Source: Pelomonas baiyunensis (GTDB lineage Bacteria > Pseudomonadota > Gammaproteobacteria > Burkholderiales > Burkholderiaceae_C). From it: a stretch of DNA of 64,000 nt. The notes under the pieces were generated by a model that saw only the letters and a list, made by a program, of their open reading frames with translations, did no database searches and had not been told where the DNA came from. Position numbers and translations under genes: made by a program. Location of the stretch: contig NZ_JBIGIB010000002.1 in the NCBI RefSeq assembly GCF_043555935.1, forward strand, positions 558,001-622,000, given 5' to 3'. Shown here piece by piece: positions 51,295 to 61,619 of this stretch (its first letter is position 1; every line of letters begins with the position of its first letter).

Positions 51295-53021
51295 TGCTGT
51301 TGACCAGCCTGAAGATTGAACACTACCGCGGCATCAAGGCCCTTGAGCTCGCGCTTGGCCCTACCACCGTCTTGGTGGGAGAGAACAACTGCGGCAAGAC
51401 CACGGTGCTGCATGCGCTTCGAGCCTGCTTGTACACCCTGCGTTCGGCCGGGCGAGCTTCACCATTCGAAGAATTCGACCTCCACTTCGACAGCAAGGCT
51501 GCAGACCCTACTACCGCGCCACCTATCGTCATCACACTGACCTTTGAAGAGGCGAATGCCGGCGAATGGTCGGATGAGGTCGAGCAGCGGCTTGGCGGTG
51601 ACGGCGGTGTGATTGCACTGATGCCACCCGACGACCGAAGCCGGGTTCAGTTGCGTGTCACGGCACAGTACTCGCCAGTGACGCAGGAAATCGAGACCGT
51701 CTTTGAGTTTCTCGACGCTGCTGGCAATCCTCTGCCCGCCAAGAATCGCGGCCGACTGACAGGCCTGCAGCAATTGCGACCGCTGTTCTACCTGTCGGCC
51801 TTGCGTGACGCCGGCAAAGAGTTCTCGCGAACTTCCCAGTTCTGGTCGCCCTTCGTCAAAAACTCCCAAATCGACGACGCGACCAAGGCGGCCATCGAAG
51901 CGCAGCTCGAGGACATCAACGCCCAAATCATCGAGGCGCATGGCACCTTCAAAGGGGTACGCGAGCATCTGGCCAAGGTTCAAGAGTTGGTCGCGCTTGG
52001 CGGGCAGGATGTCGTCAGTGTTGACGCTGTGCCGGCACGGGTGTTCGACATGCTGAACCGAACCCAGGTCAGCATCGCGTCGTCCACCGGAGCGCGACTG
52101 CCTATCGGGCGGCATGGCGAGGGTACGCAGAGCTTGACCGTGCTGATGCTGTTCGACGCGTTCCTGAAGTCCGAACTGGCCCGGAAGCAAGGCGTCAAGG
52201 AATCAAAGCCCATCGTCGCGCTGGAAGAGCCCGAGGCTCATCTGCATCCGAACGCGGTCAGAGCGCTTTGGAAGACCATCCGCGATATCGACGGTCAAAA
52301 ATTCATCGCAACGCACTCGGGTGACCTGCTGTCCGAGGTCGAGCTGACGTCGATTCGGCGAATCTACAAGTCCCGTGGCCAAGTGAAGGTCGGAGCCATC
52401 GTTGCAGGTGTCCTCGACGCTCGCGACCAACGAAAGTTCGATTTCCTGGTCCGCAGAACTCGAGGCGAATTGTTCTTCGCTCGCTGCTGGCTGCTCGGGG
52501 AGGGGGAAACGGAAGCCATCTTGTTCTCCGGCGTGGCAGAGGTTCTCGGTCTGGACCTAGAACAAGCAGGCGTCAGATGCGTCGAGTATCGGCTGGGCGA
52601 CATCGACTACTTCCTGGATGCAGCCAACGCACTTGGAATCGCATGGCACTGCTTGACTGATGCTGATGCGCAGGGCGCCAGCGACGCGCAAAAGGCCGTC
52701 GACAGAATTCCGGAGACGCCTAAGCGGACGTGGCGACACATGTCCGTGCTGGTCGGCTCAGCATCGATTGAGCCATATCTCGCTGCAAACGGCTTCCTGG
52801 ACGTGTACGAGGCCATCGCTGTGCCAGCGAAGAAGGCTGCCAAGCTGACAGCCGCACCAGGGACTCCAGGGTACTCGGACCAAATCATCAAGTGCATCCC
52901 TGACAAGCCCAGCGCCGCATACGCAGTGGTGGAGGCGATGCGCCAACGGGGCGCTGCATCGGTGCCGAAGGCTCTGCGAAGCGCCGTCATGAAGGCAATC
53001 GCCCTTGCGAGGAGGCCGTGA
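51294..53021 (+). CDS. OLD-family ATPase/TOPRIM nuclease (Gabija GajA-like)
   Basis: 575 residues. N-terminal ABC-type ATPase (MLLTSLKIEHYRGIKALEL, Walker A VGENNCGKTT; signature/Walker B region GEGTQSLTVLMLFDAF and ALEEPEAHLHP), then a TOPRIM domain (CWLLGEGETEAILFSGVAE with the acidic residue, LTDADAQG). OLD proteins of this class paired with a UvrD-type helicase form the Gabija anti-phage system. The start overlaps the pglX stop (TGATG), so it sits in the BREX transcript. Confidence 0.88.
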   Translation: MLLTSLKIEHYRGIKALELALGPTTVLVGENNCGKTTVLHALRACLYTLRSAGRASPFEEFDLHFDSKAADPTTAPPIVITLTFEEANAGEWSDEVEQRLGGDGGVIALMPPDDRSRVQLRVTAQYSPVTQEIETVFEFLDAAGNPLPAKNRGRLTGLQQLRPLFYLSALRDAGKEFSRTSQFWSPFVKNSQIDDATKAAIEAQLEDINAQIIEAHGTFKGVREHLAKVQELVALGGQDVVSVDAVPARVFDMLNRTQVSIASSTGARLPIGRHGEGTQSLTVLMLFDAFLKSELARKQGVKESKPIVALEEPEAHLHPNAVRALWKTIRDIDGQKFIATHSGDLLSEVELTSIRRIYKSRGQVKVGAIVAGVLDARDQRKFDFLVRRTRGELFFARCWLLGEGETEAILFSGVAEVLGLDLEQAGVRCVEYRLGDIDYFLDAANALGIAWHCLTDADAQGASDAQKAVDRIPETPKRTWRHMSVLVGSASIEPYLAANGFLDVYEAIAVPAKKAAKLTAAPGTPGYSDQIIKCIPDKPSAAYAVVEAMRQRGAASVPKALRSAVMKAIALARRP

Positions 53022-54928
53022 TGGACTATTTGAAGAAACTCAACCCCAATCAGCTGGCCGCTGCGCAGTGGAACGAGGGCCCCTTGCTGGTACTTGCGGG
53101 GCCTGGGTCCGGCAAGACCGCGACCTTGACCGCCCGTGTCGGGCGGCTGGTTGAACAAAGTCGGGACGAGGCCTTCCGGATTTTGTGCTTGACCTTCACG
53201 AGGAAGGCGGCAGCTGAGATGCGCGAGCGGCTGCTGAAGCTGGTGCCAGATGCGAAAGAGCGAGTGCTGCTGACGACCTTCCATTCGTTCGCCACCGACA
53301 TTCTTCGGCAACACGGAAGTCACTTTGGGCTGAGCCCGGATTTCGAGATTCTTGAGGAATCAGAGCGAGTCGGCCTCATCAAGTCGGTACTTGCGGAGAA
53401 GGCAGACGAACTCACAAAGTTCGTCTCTGCCGAGCGGGCATTGACTGCGGTCGACTTCCTGCTTCGGAACGTGACGCCTGATGCAAAGGTCCCAACTCTG
53501 CTCAAGGACCCTGAGGCAGGCCAACAACTCCAGGTGCTGTTCGCCCGTTACAAGGAGCTCTTGAAGCAGCAGAACTGCTTGGACTATGGAGCCATCCTGT
53601 ACTTTTGCGAAGAGTTGCTCCGAGAGCGGCCCCGAGTCAGCAAGCAACTGCGCACGGTATATCGCTTCGTCTGCGTCGACGAGTTTCAGGACACCAATGT
53701 CGCCCAGTACCGCGTACTGCGTGCTCTGGCGCCTGAGAAGTCCGCCAACGTCTTTATCGTGGGGGACGATGACCAGGTCATCTATCAGTGGAACGGGGCC
53801 AGTCCGACCAGGGTGCGAGAGCTTGAGCAGCACTACGACCTGACGACCATCCAGCTGCCCGAGAACTACAGATGTCCGCCGGAGGTGGTGGCCTTGGCCA
53901 ACGCGCTCATCGTCCACAACGGCGAACGCTCTGCAGACAAGAAGCCACTGCTCTCAATGAAGGCTGACTCGGGAGCGGACCCCATCGAGCTCTTGGCCTT
54001 CGAAGATGACCATCAGGAGGCTCGAGGCATCGCCGAACGCATCAAGGCAAGGCTTGCAGCCGGGGCTCGCCCTGCCGATGTGGTGGTGTTGGCCCGTGCG
54101 ACCAAGCTGCTGGAGCGTGTTCAGAAGGCTCTGGGCGAGGTTTCAGTTCCAAGCCACGTGCAACGGCGGAAGTCTCAGTTCGAAAGCGCACCTCTCCGAT
54201 TCATAGCGTCGGCTTTGAAGCTGGCGTTGGTGCGGTCAGATGATGATTTGGCCGCAACAGTCACGAAAGCGCTGTCGGACTGTGTCGAGCAAGACTCGAG
54301 CGAGGAAGACCTGGCCGGCTTCTCCGCTCAACTCAATGGCGACCAACTGGAAGCACTTGGAGCGCTCGTTACAGACAGCGCAGCAGTCCCTTGGCCGCTG
54401 CAGCAAGCCGTCTCCGCTCTGGTCCGCGGCCACTACGCGAAATTCATCGAAGAAGCGCTGGCCTATTTCGACTCCGTCGAGAGCGAAAGCCGAGACAGCG
54501 GTGACGAGCAGTACGCCGAGTACCCGTCGGAACGGGCGGTTTGGCAGAGCATCATTCGCGAGATTGGAGGCGAGGAAGATGCCTATGCGCTTTCGCTGGG
54601 CCAGTTTCTCCAAGAACTTGCGCTGGCCAATAAGACACCGGAAGCGCCAGCCAACTCAGTGCGCTGCTTGACCGTCCACAGCTCCAAGGGCCTTGAGTTT
54701 CAGCACGTTTACCTTGTTGGCATGTCCGAGGACCAGCTGCCATCGTTCCAAAGCAAGAAGTCTGGCGATGACAGTCGCGAAATGCAGGAAGAGCGTCGCA
54801 ACTGCTTTGTCGCCATCACAAGAACCATTGAAACGCTGACCATGAGCTACGGAGAGAAGTACAACGGATGGCGCAAGGCGCCATCGCGGTTTCTCTTCGA
54901 AATGGGTCTGTTGGCGTCGGGAAGCTGA
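53021..54928 (+). CDS. UvrD/Rep-family helicase (Gabija GajB-like)
   Basis: 635 residues from the ATG at 53021, with GAGGAGG 6 nt upstream; a GTG one codon earlier is possible. All SF1A helicase motifs are visible: LAGPGSGKTATL, VDEFQDTN, VGDDDQVIYQWNGA, LPENYRCP, TVHSSKGLEFQHVYLVGM, AITRTIETLTMSY. Size and pairing with the OLD gene fit GajB, though GajB proteins are commonly shorter. Overlaps the OLD stop. Confidence 0.87.
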   Translation: MDYLKKLNPNQLAAAQWNEGPLLVLAGPGSGKTATLTARVGRLVEQSRDEAFRILCLTFTRKAAAEMRERLLKLVPDAKERVLLTTFHSFATDILRQHGSHFGLSPDFEILEESERVGLIKSVLAEKADELTKFVSAERALTAVDFLLRNVTPDAKVPTLLKDPEAGQQLQVLFARYKELLKQQNCLDYGAILYFCEELLRERPRVSKQLRTVYRFVCVDEFQDTNVAQYRVLRALAPEKSANVFIVGDDDQVIYQWNGASPTRVRELEQHYDLTTIQLPENYRCPPEVVALANALIVHNGERSADKKPLLSMKADSGADPIELLAFEDDHQEARGIAERIKARLAAGARPADVVVLARATKLLERVQKALGEVSVPSHVQRRKSQFESAPLRFIASALKLALVRSDDDLAATVTKALSDCVEQDSSEEDLAGFSAQLNGDQLEALGALVTDSAAVPWPLQQAVSALVRGHYAKFIEEALAYFDSVESESRDSGDEQYAEYPSERAVWQSIIREIGGEEDAYALSLGQFLQELALANKTPEAPANSVRCLTVHSSKGLEFQHVYLVGMSEDQLPSFQSKKSGDDSREMQEERRNCFVAITRTIETLTMSYGEKYNGWRKAPSRFLFEMGLLASGS

Positions 54929-54946
54929 GAAAGGTAGGGGGTTAAG

Positions 54947-56635
54947 TTGTCCAAGAAAATCAGCGGCGCAGAGTTCCCTCTGGCCAAAATCTTCAGCTCG
55001 GACTTCGACTATGTCATCCCGAGCTATCAGCGCCCCTACGCCTGGACGACAGTTCAGGCAGGTGAGCTCTTCTCCGACCTGCATGACTTCTACTGCAAGG
55101 AGGACAAGGAGGACACCTACTTCCTGGGCAGCATCGTGCTCATCAAGGAGGAAGGAAAGCCGCACGCGGAGGTAATAGACGGTCAGCAACGACTGACGAC
55201 GCTGACCCTCCTGCTGGCCGCGTTGACCCACCGCGCCTCGGGGCAGATTCGCGATGCATTCCACCGCTACCTGTGCGAGCCGGGCAACGTCTTGGAAGGC
55301 CTTGCTCAGAAGCCCCGGTTGACACTCCGTGAGCGTGACAGTGCATTCTTCAAACGCTACGTGCAAGACGTGGCCCTGGACGAACTCCTGGCCCTTGACC
55401 CAGCCCAGCTGGAGAACGAGTCCCAGCGGAACATCCAGGCCAATGCGCGCCTGTTCTTGCAGCGGCTGGATGCGGCCTTCGGTGCGGACGCGACGGCGGC
55501 CACACAGTTCGGCGGCTTCCTCGTGCAGCGTTGCTTCCTGGTTGCGGTCTCGACGCCGAGCCAGCAGTCCGCGTTTCGGGTCTTCTCCGTGCTCAACAGC
55601 CGCGGCTTGGACCTGCTGCCCACAGACATCATCAAGTCTGACGTCATCGGCAAAGTGAAGCCTACTCTTCGGGAGGCCTACAACAACACCTGGGAAGAAT
55701 TGGAGGTGGAAACGGGGCGGGATGGCTTCGCCGAGGTCTTCGGACACATCCGCATGATTTACGCGAAGGACAAGGCGCGCCGGGCCTTACTCGAGGAGTT
55801 TCGGGAGCGGGTGACCGCCAAGGTGCCGTCTGCCGAAGACTTGGTCACGGAGGTTATCGAGCCGTACACCCAGGCCTATTTGGTGGCCAAGCACGCGCAG
55901 TACGTCTCCACGTCGAATGCCGCTGAAATCAACGCCTTGTTCCGTTGGCTGAACCGCATCGACAACTCGGACTGGCTGCCCAGCGCGATGAAGTTCCTCG
56001 CCGAGCACGAGTCCGATGCGAGCTACGTGCACTGGTTCGTCAAGCGGCTGGAGCGGCTTGCGGCATGCATGCATGTGTGCGGCTATGACGTGAACAGTCG
56101 AATCGAGCGCTATGGCCGGGTCCTCTCTGCGCTGGAGAAGCCCCATTCGATGGCTTCGCCGGTAACGGCCATCGAACTCACCGACTACGAAAAGAGCAGC
56201 TTCCTGGCGCAACTGCAGGGGGAGGTCTACCTGATGACGGCTCGGCGTCGGAACTACCTCATCCTTCGCCTTGACTCCTTCCTCGCCGATGGGGCGGCCA
56301 CCTACGACCCCTCCATCCTGACCATCGAGCACGTCCTGCCGCAGACCGTGGCCAAAGAATCAGTGTGGGCGGCCCAGTGGCCCAACGTGGCCGACCAACT
56401 GCGATGGTTGCACCGCCTGGCCAACTTGGTGCCGCTCAATCAGCGTCGCAACTCCCAAGCGCAGAACCATGATTTCGAGCGCAAGAAGAAGGCCTACTTC
56501 GCAGGCAAGCAAGGGGTGTCGTCGTACGTTCTCACCACGCAAGTGCTCAGTACGCCGAGTTGGACACCCTCAGTGGTCGAACAACGCCAGAAGGACCTGA
56601 TGGAAGTCCTTTCGACATCCTGGGACCTGAAGTGA
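54947..56635 (+). CDS. DUF262-DUF1524 protein (GmrSD/BrxU-like type IV restriction enzyme)
   Basis: 562 residues from a TTG at 54947 behind GTAGGGGG; no ATG is better placed. DUF262 domain: IPSYQRPYAW and EVIDGQQRLTTLTLLLAAL, then FRVFSVLNSRGLDLLPTDI. C-terminal DUF1524 HNH-like nuclease: LTIEHVLPQ, HRLANLVPLNQRRNSQ. This two-domain layout is that of GmrSD enzymes, which attack modified phage DNA using nucleotide hydrolysis, and of BrxU, known to be embedded in a BREX operon of Escherichia fergusonii plasmid pEFER. Confidence 0.88.
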   Translation: MSKKISGAEFPLAKIFSSDFDYVIPSYQRPYAWTTVQAGELFSDLHDFYCKEDKEDTYFLGSIVLIKEEGKPHAEVIDGQQRLTTLTLLLAALTHRASGQIRDAFHRYLCEPGNVLEGLAQKPRLTLRERDSAFFKRYVQDVALDELLALDPAQLENESQRNIQANARLFLQRLDAAFGADATAATQFGGFLVQRCFLVAVSTPSQQSAFRVFSVLNSRGLDLLPTDIIKSDVIGKVKPTLREAYNNTWEELEVETGRDGFAEVFGHIRMIYAKDKARRALLEEFRERVTAKVPSAEDLVTEVIEPYTQAYLVAKHAQYVSTSNAAEINALFRWLNRIDNSDWLPSAMKFLAEHESDASYVHWFVKRLERLAACMHVCGYDVNSRIERYGRVLSALEKPHSMASPVTAIELTDYEKSSFLAQLQGEVYLMTARRRNYLILRLDSFLADGAATYDPSILTIEHVLPQTVAKESVWAAQWPNVADQLRWLHRLANLVPLNQRRNSQAQNHDFERKKKAYFAGKQGVSSYVLTTQVLSTPSWTPSVVEQRQKDLMEVLSTSWDLK

Positions 56636-56684
56636 TGGCAACGCGTTCGAAGCCGTAAAGGCCGGCGCAGGGAGGAACACGACC

Positions 56685-59600
56685 ATGGACATTCGTCTCA
56701 TCGAGAAAGCCGGCGTTCCGGCCTCGGAAATCGATGCGCATCAGCGTATCCAGAAGGCCTTCGACGCGGCAGCGTTCTCCAAAGGGTGGCGGGGCTACGC
56801 TTCTTTCAAGCTGCCTCGGGGAGGACCTGGAGCAGGAGACGACGACTTCGACCTTGTCCTCGTCACCCACACCCACATCGTCGTTCTTGAGCTGAAGAAC
56901 TGGCGGGGCAGCAAGCTCACAGCGCGGGGCGGCAACTGGTATGTCGATGGCCAGCCGCGCGGGCGCTCGCCGGTTCCCCTGGTCAACCTCAAGGCCAAGC
57001 GCCTGGGCACCACGCTCAACACCCGTGTCGGTCCAGCGAAGACGCCGCTGGTGCTGTCCTTTGTGGTCTTGACAGGAAGCATCACGGAACTCGACCTTTC
57101 GGAGGAGCCAATGGAAGCCGAGTCAGTGCTCTTCTTGGACGAGCTTCTCGATTGGGCAAAGCAGGCCGAGTACCAGAAGTTCATCACCCGCCCGGCCCGC
57201 ATCAACCCTCTTGGCTTTCTGAACGCCTACGACCTGTTTTTTGAAGGACAGAAGGGGCGTCCGGCAGGTTTCAACATCCATGGCTACCGCCCGGAGGCTC
57301 AACCGCTCTGGGAGCACCCGCGGAAGCTCTACGCCGAGTTCCGCGCCAAGGAAAAGCAGGACCCGGACAAACTTGCCTTGCTCCGGCAGTGGGATTTCGG
57401 GGCGTTGGGTAGCGAGCTCATTGGCGAAGGTGAGCGCGGATTCATCGGCCTGCGCGAGCAGCGGGTTTTTGAGCATGTCGAGCCGCGCAACGAAGAGCTC
57501 TCGCGCAGCCTGCTCAGGCCGATTGCGCGTATGGCGGAATCCGACGTCACCCGCGACTTCGCAGAACTCTATGCCTTGCCGCCAAAAGTCACCCGACTGA
57601 GCGAGTTTGTCAATTCGGGGCTGCCGAAGCTGGCTCCGTCAGAGCGTGTGGTGCTGGTGAAGGCCATGCTGCAGCGGTTTGCCGACTTGCATGACCTGAA
57701 CGTGGCCCATCGTGACATCGGTGCCCACTGCCTGTGGGTCGAGCGCCCAGCCAAGGTGGTGATTTCGGGCTTTCCGGCGGCCTACTACCCAACGATGGCG
57801 ACCATCGGCACATTCCGCGAGCGGGTGCAGGTGGAGCGCTCCAATCTTCCCGAGGATTCCGGTCAGTTGGAAGGTGCCACGCCGTTCAGGCGTGACATCT
57901 ACATGCTCGGCGTCCTTGCACATCTGATGCTCCATGGGGAGCGTCCACCACGCGTGGACGGCCATTTCGTCTGGGAGCCAAGGGCGTCAGATGCCTTCGG
58001 TGGGGTGTTTGACGCTGCGCTCAAGACGGCACTCAGCGCAGAGCCCAAGGTTCGCTTCGAGACCGCCCGGGACATGCTGGAGGCTTTCAACGAGGCGTCC
58101 AAGAAGGACAGCGAACAGGTCATCGACCTGGCTGCCTTCGAGGTCTACCGAGCCAAGAGTCGGGTTCGTGACTACCCGGAGGAAGGGGAGCCCCTCACCG
58201 ATGACGATGACTTGCTCGCATTCCGAAGCACCTTTGAAGGCCAACCGGTCCTGGTCAAGGAATGGCATGGTGTTGAGCCGGACCTGAAGCGTCCGGACCA
58301 GGCCATCCGCCTGCTCTCCTTCCTGGAGCGGGCGAGGAACCTCCGCGCGGCAGCGCTTCCAGGTGTGGCCGGCGTGCTTGACAGCGGCCTGAGCCGGCGC
58401 AGCCTGCTGGTGGTTCAGCGCTGGGTGGAAGGTGAAACTCTGGCCGAATGGCTGAAGCGGCCTCAGGAGCGTGACGCGCGATTGGGCGTGGCCCGGGCAT
58501 TGACCAGCACCCTGGCGCAGATGCACGCCTTCGAGTGGCCGCATGGCGACATCAAGCCGGACAACATCGTCGTGACCGGTGAAGGACGTCCGGTGCTTGT
58601 CGACATGCTGGATTTCAGGAGGTCTGCCAGCGACGCCTACTCCACGGCTTACCTGCCTTCGGACTACAAGACTTTGTCCCCGCTTGCTCGGGACCGCTAT
58701 GCCCTGGCAGCGGTTCTGGACGAGTTGCTGGTGCAGGGCCAGGATGAAGCTAGCCTGCTGGGCTTGGAGCGCGTGCGAGAAGAGATTCAGCGCCTGCTCA
58801 CGGAGCGGCTGGTCTCGGCGCTTGAGCCCTTGCAGAGCGCTTTGGATGGCAAGGGGCAGTCGACCGACCTGCCGGACGTCGAACCGTACCGCATTGCCAT
58901 TCGCGGGCTCGCCGGCACGGGCGTACAGGCAGGTGAACTGCTGGGCGACAACGGGTACTTCTATCTCACGATGGAGAACTCCCGGAAGAACCCGGGTTCC
59001 AGGTTGATTCATTTGACAGGGGCTGGCGTCAAGCTGACCGTGGAATGGCAGCCCCAAGAGCGTCGAGCTGCTTGGGTCACGGTCAAGCCGGCCGACCTGT
59101 CGCAGCTCATCTGGGCGCAGGACAAGTGCCTTGGACGGATTCGAGCCAGGCTAGTCGTGTCCGACGGTCCCAGAAATGATGCTTCTGACCTCGAGCCATC
59201 GCTGGAAATCTGGGACGAGGAGTTCAGCGACCAATCGACGCAAGAGGCTGAGGATGAGCGGTCTTCTGACTCACCAGCCGCTACTGTGTCGGACAAGGGT
59301 CCAGGTGACGACGGCGCGGAGCCTGCTTCGGCCGCAAAGAAGGAGCCTGAAATTGACGTCGAGGAGCTCTGGCGCGGCCTACTTGCAGCGGAAGAGGAGT
59401 CGCTGCCGGTTGCCACCGTCGTTGGTGAAGCACGTCGCAATCCGCAGCGCGAGCATCAAATGTTGCTGCCCTGCGCGCTGGACGGGGCAGGCTTTGACCC
59501 GGACATTGATGACCACACCTGGGTCGAGCGACAGAACGCGGAGGGACTGTGGCGCCGCTGCGGCGACCTGGAACTGCGAGACACCTCCTTGGGTGCGAAT

Positions 59601-61619
59601 GCCGAACTCGCCATCGAGCGTTGGGGCGGCAAGCCGCCGAAACTGGGCGACAAGCTCAGGCTGCGCAGCAACATGGAAAGCGCGTCGCTCTCGCGCCGTG
59701 CTGCCGCTGTCGAACGCATCTTGGAAGGGCGCTCTGTAGTCCCTGACCTGATGGCCTACTTCCAGGCATCGGGTACCCAGCCGCTGCCGATGGAGTTCCA
59801 CCGTCCTCCCGAAGAAGCATTGGATGCATACGCGCAGGGCAGCAAGCGGTTGAACGACAGTCAGAAGGAAGCCTTCCGCAAGGCGTTGCAGTTCGGACCC
59901 CTGAGCTTGCTTCAAGGGCCACCAGGCACGGGCAAGACGTGGTTCATCGCTTCGCTGCTGCACTACCTGGTGACGAAAGAAGGCGCGCGGCGCGTCTTGG
60001 TCGTGAGTCAGGCACATGAAGCCGTCAACAACGCCTTGGAAAAGGCGCTCGAGCTGTTCGAGGCCAAGGGCGTCGCTTTCGACGCTGTGAGGCTGGGGCA
60101 CGAGTCCGTGGTCTCGGAAACCATACGGCACCTGCACTCTTCGTCGATTGAGCAGTCATATCGAGAGCGCTTCAAGGCTGAGTACAAAGAGCGCGTTGTC
60201 CGCCTCGCCACGGAAATGGGTCTGCCAGCGGAGTTCGCGGCGGCCGCTGTGAAGCTGCACGTCAACGTCGGTCGTCTGGTCGACCAGATTTCGGCATTGG
60301 TATCTGAACTTCCGGCTCCCGCTCGAGGCCGCAACGGGGATGCCGACCAGGAGGCCTCCGCCGAGGAGGTGGCAGCGCAGCGCGGCCGGCAACTGACGGA
60401 AACTTTGCAGGAAATCTGCAAACGGGACTATCAATACGACGTTGGCGAAGTGCAGCTTGGCGAGGTGTTGGACGACCTCTACGGCCAGTTGGCAGACCAG
60501 TACGAGGTTCAATCTCCGCAGGCGGTCGAGCGTCTTCGACGCCTCCTGAAGATGTCGGACGACTGGCTCAAGACGCTCGGCGAGCCTGCTGCGAACTTCG
60601 TCGAGTTCTTGGCCAAGTCACGGACTGTCGTTGCTGGGACGTTGGTCGGCATCGGTCGTAGGGCGGCCGGCGTTATCCAGAACATGTACGACTGGGTGGT
60701 CATCGACGAGGCTGGCCGTGCTGCTCCGAGTGAGTTGGCCGTCGCGATGCAAACTGGACGGCGCATCTTGCTGGTGGGCGACCACAAGCAGCTGCCACCA
60801 ACGTTCGAACAAGAGGTGCGCGAGACGGTGTCTAGGAAGCTCGGCTACGCGCCTGACTCCCGAGCGTTTGCCAGTGACTTCGAACGTGTTTTTGACTCCA
60901 CGTATGGGCTGACAGTCGGCGCTTCGCTGAAGGAGCAGTACCGCATGGCTCCCACCATCGGAGAGCTGGTATCGGAAGTCTTTTACGGCAGCCGCCTTGC
61001 GACGGGCCGCGGTCCCTCCTGGCTGGACACCAGTCTGCTCCCAGTGCAACTGCGTCACGAGGTCTGCTGGGTGGATACCTCAACGCTTGGGCGCAGCGCC
61101 TTTGAGAGTGCCTCGCCAGACCGCATCGATTGTTGGAACGACGCCGAAGCTGGCGTGGTCATGGGTGTGCTTCGTGCCCTGTTGCAAAACCAGGGGCTGG
61201 TTCGGGCGTTGAAGGAGGGACTTCAACCCGGTGACCCCATCGTGGGCGTCATCTGCATGTACTCGAAGCAGCGCGAGGTGCTGAATCGCCTCAAAAGCGA
61301 GGCCCGCTGGATTCCGGCAGACCTTCGGCGACTGGTCAAGGTCGACACCGTCGACAGCTACCAAGGCAAGGAGAACCGCATCGTCATCCTGTCGACGGTT
61401 CGCAACAACGCCCAGCAGACCCCAGGCTTCTTGCGGAGCCCGAATCGCATCAACGTGGCCATGTCGCGTGCGATGGAACGCCTCGTGGTCGTCGGCGCTG
61501 CGCCCATGTGGAGAGGCAAAAACGAGGGGACACCGTTGGGGCAGGTTCTGAAGAAGATTGAGTCGCTGTGTGCAGCCGACCGGGCCACCATCGCCAAGGC
61601 TCAGGAGTTCCGCGCATGA
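56685..61619 (+). CDS. NERD nuclease - pseudokinase - kinase-like - SF1 helicase fusion protein
   Basis: 1644 residues. Order of domains: an N-terminal NERD nuclease-like domain with D56 and E69-x-K71 (FDLVLVTHTHIVVLELKNW); a kinase-like domain whose catalytic loop HRDIGAHC (342-349) lacks the Lys and Asn of HRDxKPxN, and has no DFG; a second kinase-like domain with HGDIKPDN at 620-627 and VLVDMLDF; then an SF1 helicase with Walker A GPPGTGKT (1078-1085), DEAG (1341-1344), DHKQLPPTFEQ, VDSYQGKENRIVILS and NRINVAMSRA. NERD plus kinase resembles PglW; kinase plus SF1 (COG1112-like) helicase resembles Mokosh MkoA. The combination and the position are unusual. It overlaps the next gene by ATGA. 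Confidence 0.82.
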   Translation: MDIRLIEKAGVPASEIDAHQRIQKAFDAAAFSKGWRGYASFKLPRGGPGAGDDDFDLVLVTHTHIVVLELKNWRGSKLTARGGNWYVDGQPRGRSPVPLVNLKAKRLGTTLNTRVGPAKTPLVLSFVVLTGSITELDLSEEPMEAESVLFLDELLDWAKQAEYQKFITRPARINPLGFLNAYDLFFEGQKGRPAGFNIHGYRPEAQPLWEHPRKLYAEFRAKEKQDPDKLALLRQWDFGALGSELIGEGERGFIGLREQRVFEHVEPRNEELSRSLLRPIARMAESDVTRDFAELYALPPKVTRLSEFVNSGLPKLAPSERVVLVKAMLQRFADLHDLNVAHRDIGAHCLWVERPAKVVISGFPAAYYPTMATIGTFRERVQVERSNLPEDSGQLEGATPFRRDIYMLGVLAHLMLHGERPPRVDGHFVWEPRASDAFGGVFDAALKTALSAEPKVRFETARDMLEAFNEASKKDSEQVIDLAAFEVYRAKSRVRDYPEEGEPLTDDDDLLAFRSTFEGQPVLVKEWHGVEPDLKRPDQAIRLLSFLERARNLRAAALPGVAGVLDSGLSRRSLLVVQRWVEGETLAEWLKRPQERDARLGVARALTSTLAQMHAFEWPHGDIKPDNIVVTGEGRPVLVDMLDFRRSASDAYSTAYLPSDYKTLSPLARDRYALAAVLDELLVQGQDEASLLGLERVREEIQRLLTERLVSALEPLQSALDGKGQSTDLPDVEPYRIAIRGLAGTGVQAGELLGDNGYFYLTMENSRKNPGSRLIHLTGAGVKLTVEWQPQERRAAWVTVKPADLSQLIWAQDKCLGRIRARLVVSDGPRNDASDLEPSLEIWDEEFSDQSTQEAEDERSSDSPAATVSDKGPGDDGAEPASAAKKEPEIDVEELWRGLLAAEEESLPVATVVGEARRNPQREHQMLLPCALDGAGFDPDIDDHTWVERQNAEGLWRRCGDLELRDTSLGANAELAIERWGGKPPKLGDKLRLRSNMESASLSRRAAAVERILEGRSVVPDLMAYFQASGTQPLPMEFHRPPEEALDAYAQGSKRLNDSQKEAFRKALQFGPLSLLQGPPGTGKTWFIASLLHYLVTKEGARRVLVVSQAHEAVNNALEKALELFEAKGVAFDAVRLGHESVVSETIRHLHSSSIEQSYRERFKAEYKERVVRLATEMGLPAEFAAAAVKLHVNVGRLVDQISALVSELPAPARGRNGDADQEASAEEVAAQRGRQLTETLQEICKRDYQYDVGEVQLGEVLDDLYGQLADQYEVQSPQAVERLRRLLKMSDDWLKTLGEPAANFVEFLAKSRTVVAGTLVGIGRRAAGVIQNMYDWVVIDEAGRAAPSELAVAMQTGRRILLVGDHKQLPPTFEQEVRETVSRKLGYAPDSRAFASDFERVFDSTYGLTVGASLKEQYRMAPTIGELVSEVFYGSRLATGRGPSWLDTSLLPVQLRHEVCWVDTSTLGRSAFESASPDRIDCWNDAEAGVVMGVLRALLQNQGLVRALKEGLQPGDPIVGVICMYSKQREVLNRLKSEARWIPADLRRLVKVDTVDSYQGKENRIVILSTVRNNAQQTPGFLRSPNRINVAMSRAMERLVVVGAAPMWRGKNEGTPLGQVLKKIESLCAADRATIAKAQEFRA

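Noticed and set aside
57700..57740. First kinase-like domain as an active kinase
   Set aside because: HRDIGAHC lacks the catalytic-loop Lys and Asn and no DFG follows; called a pseudokinase.
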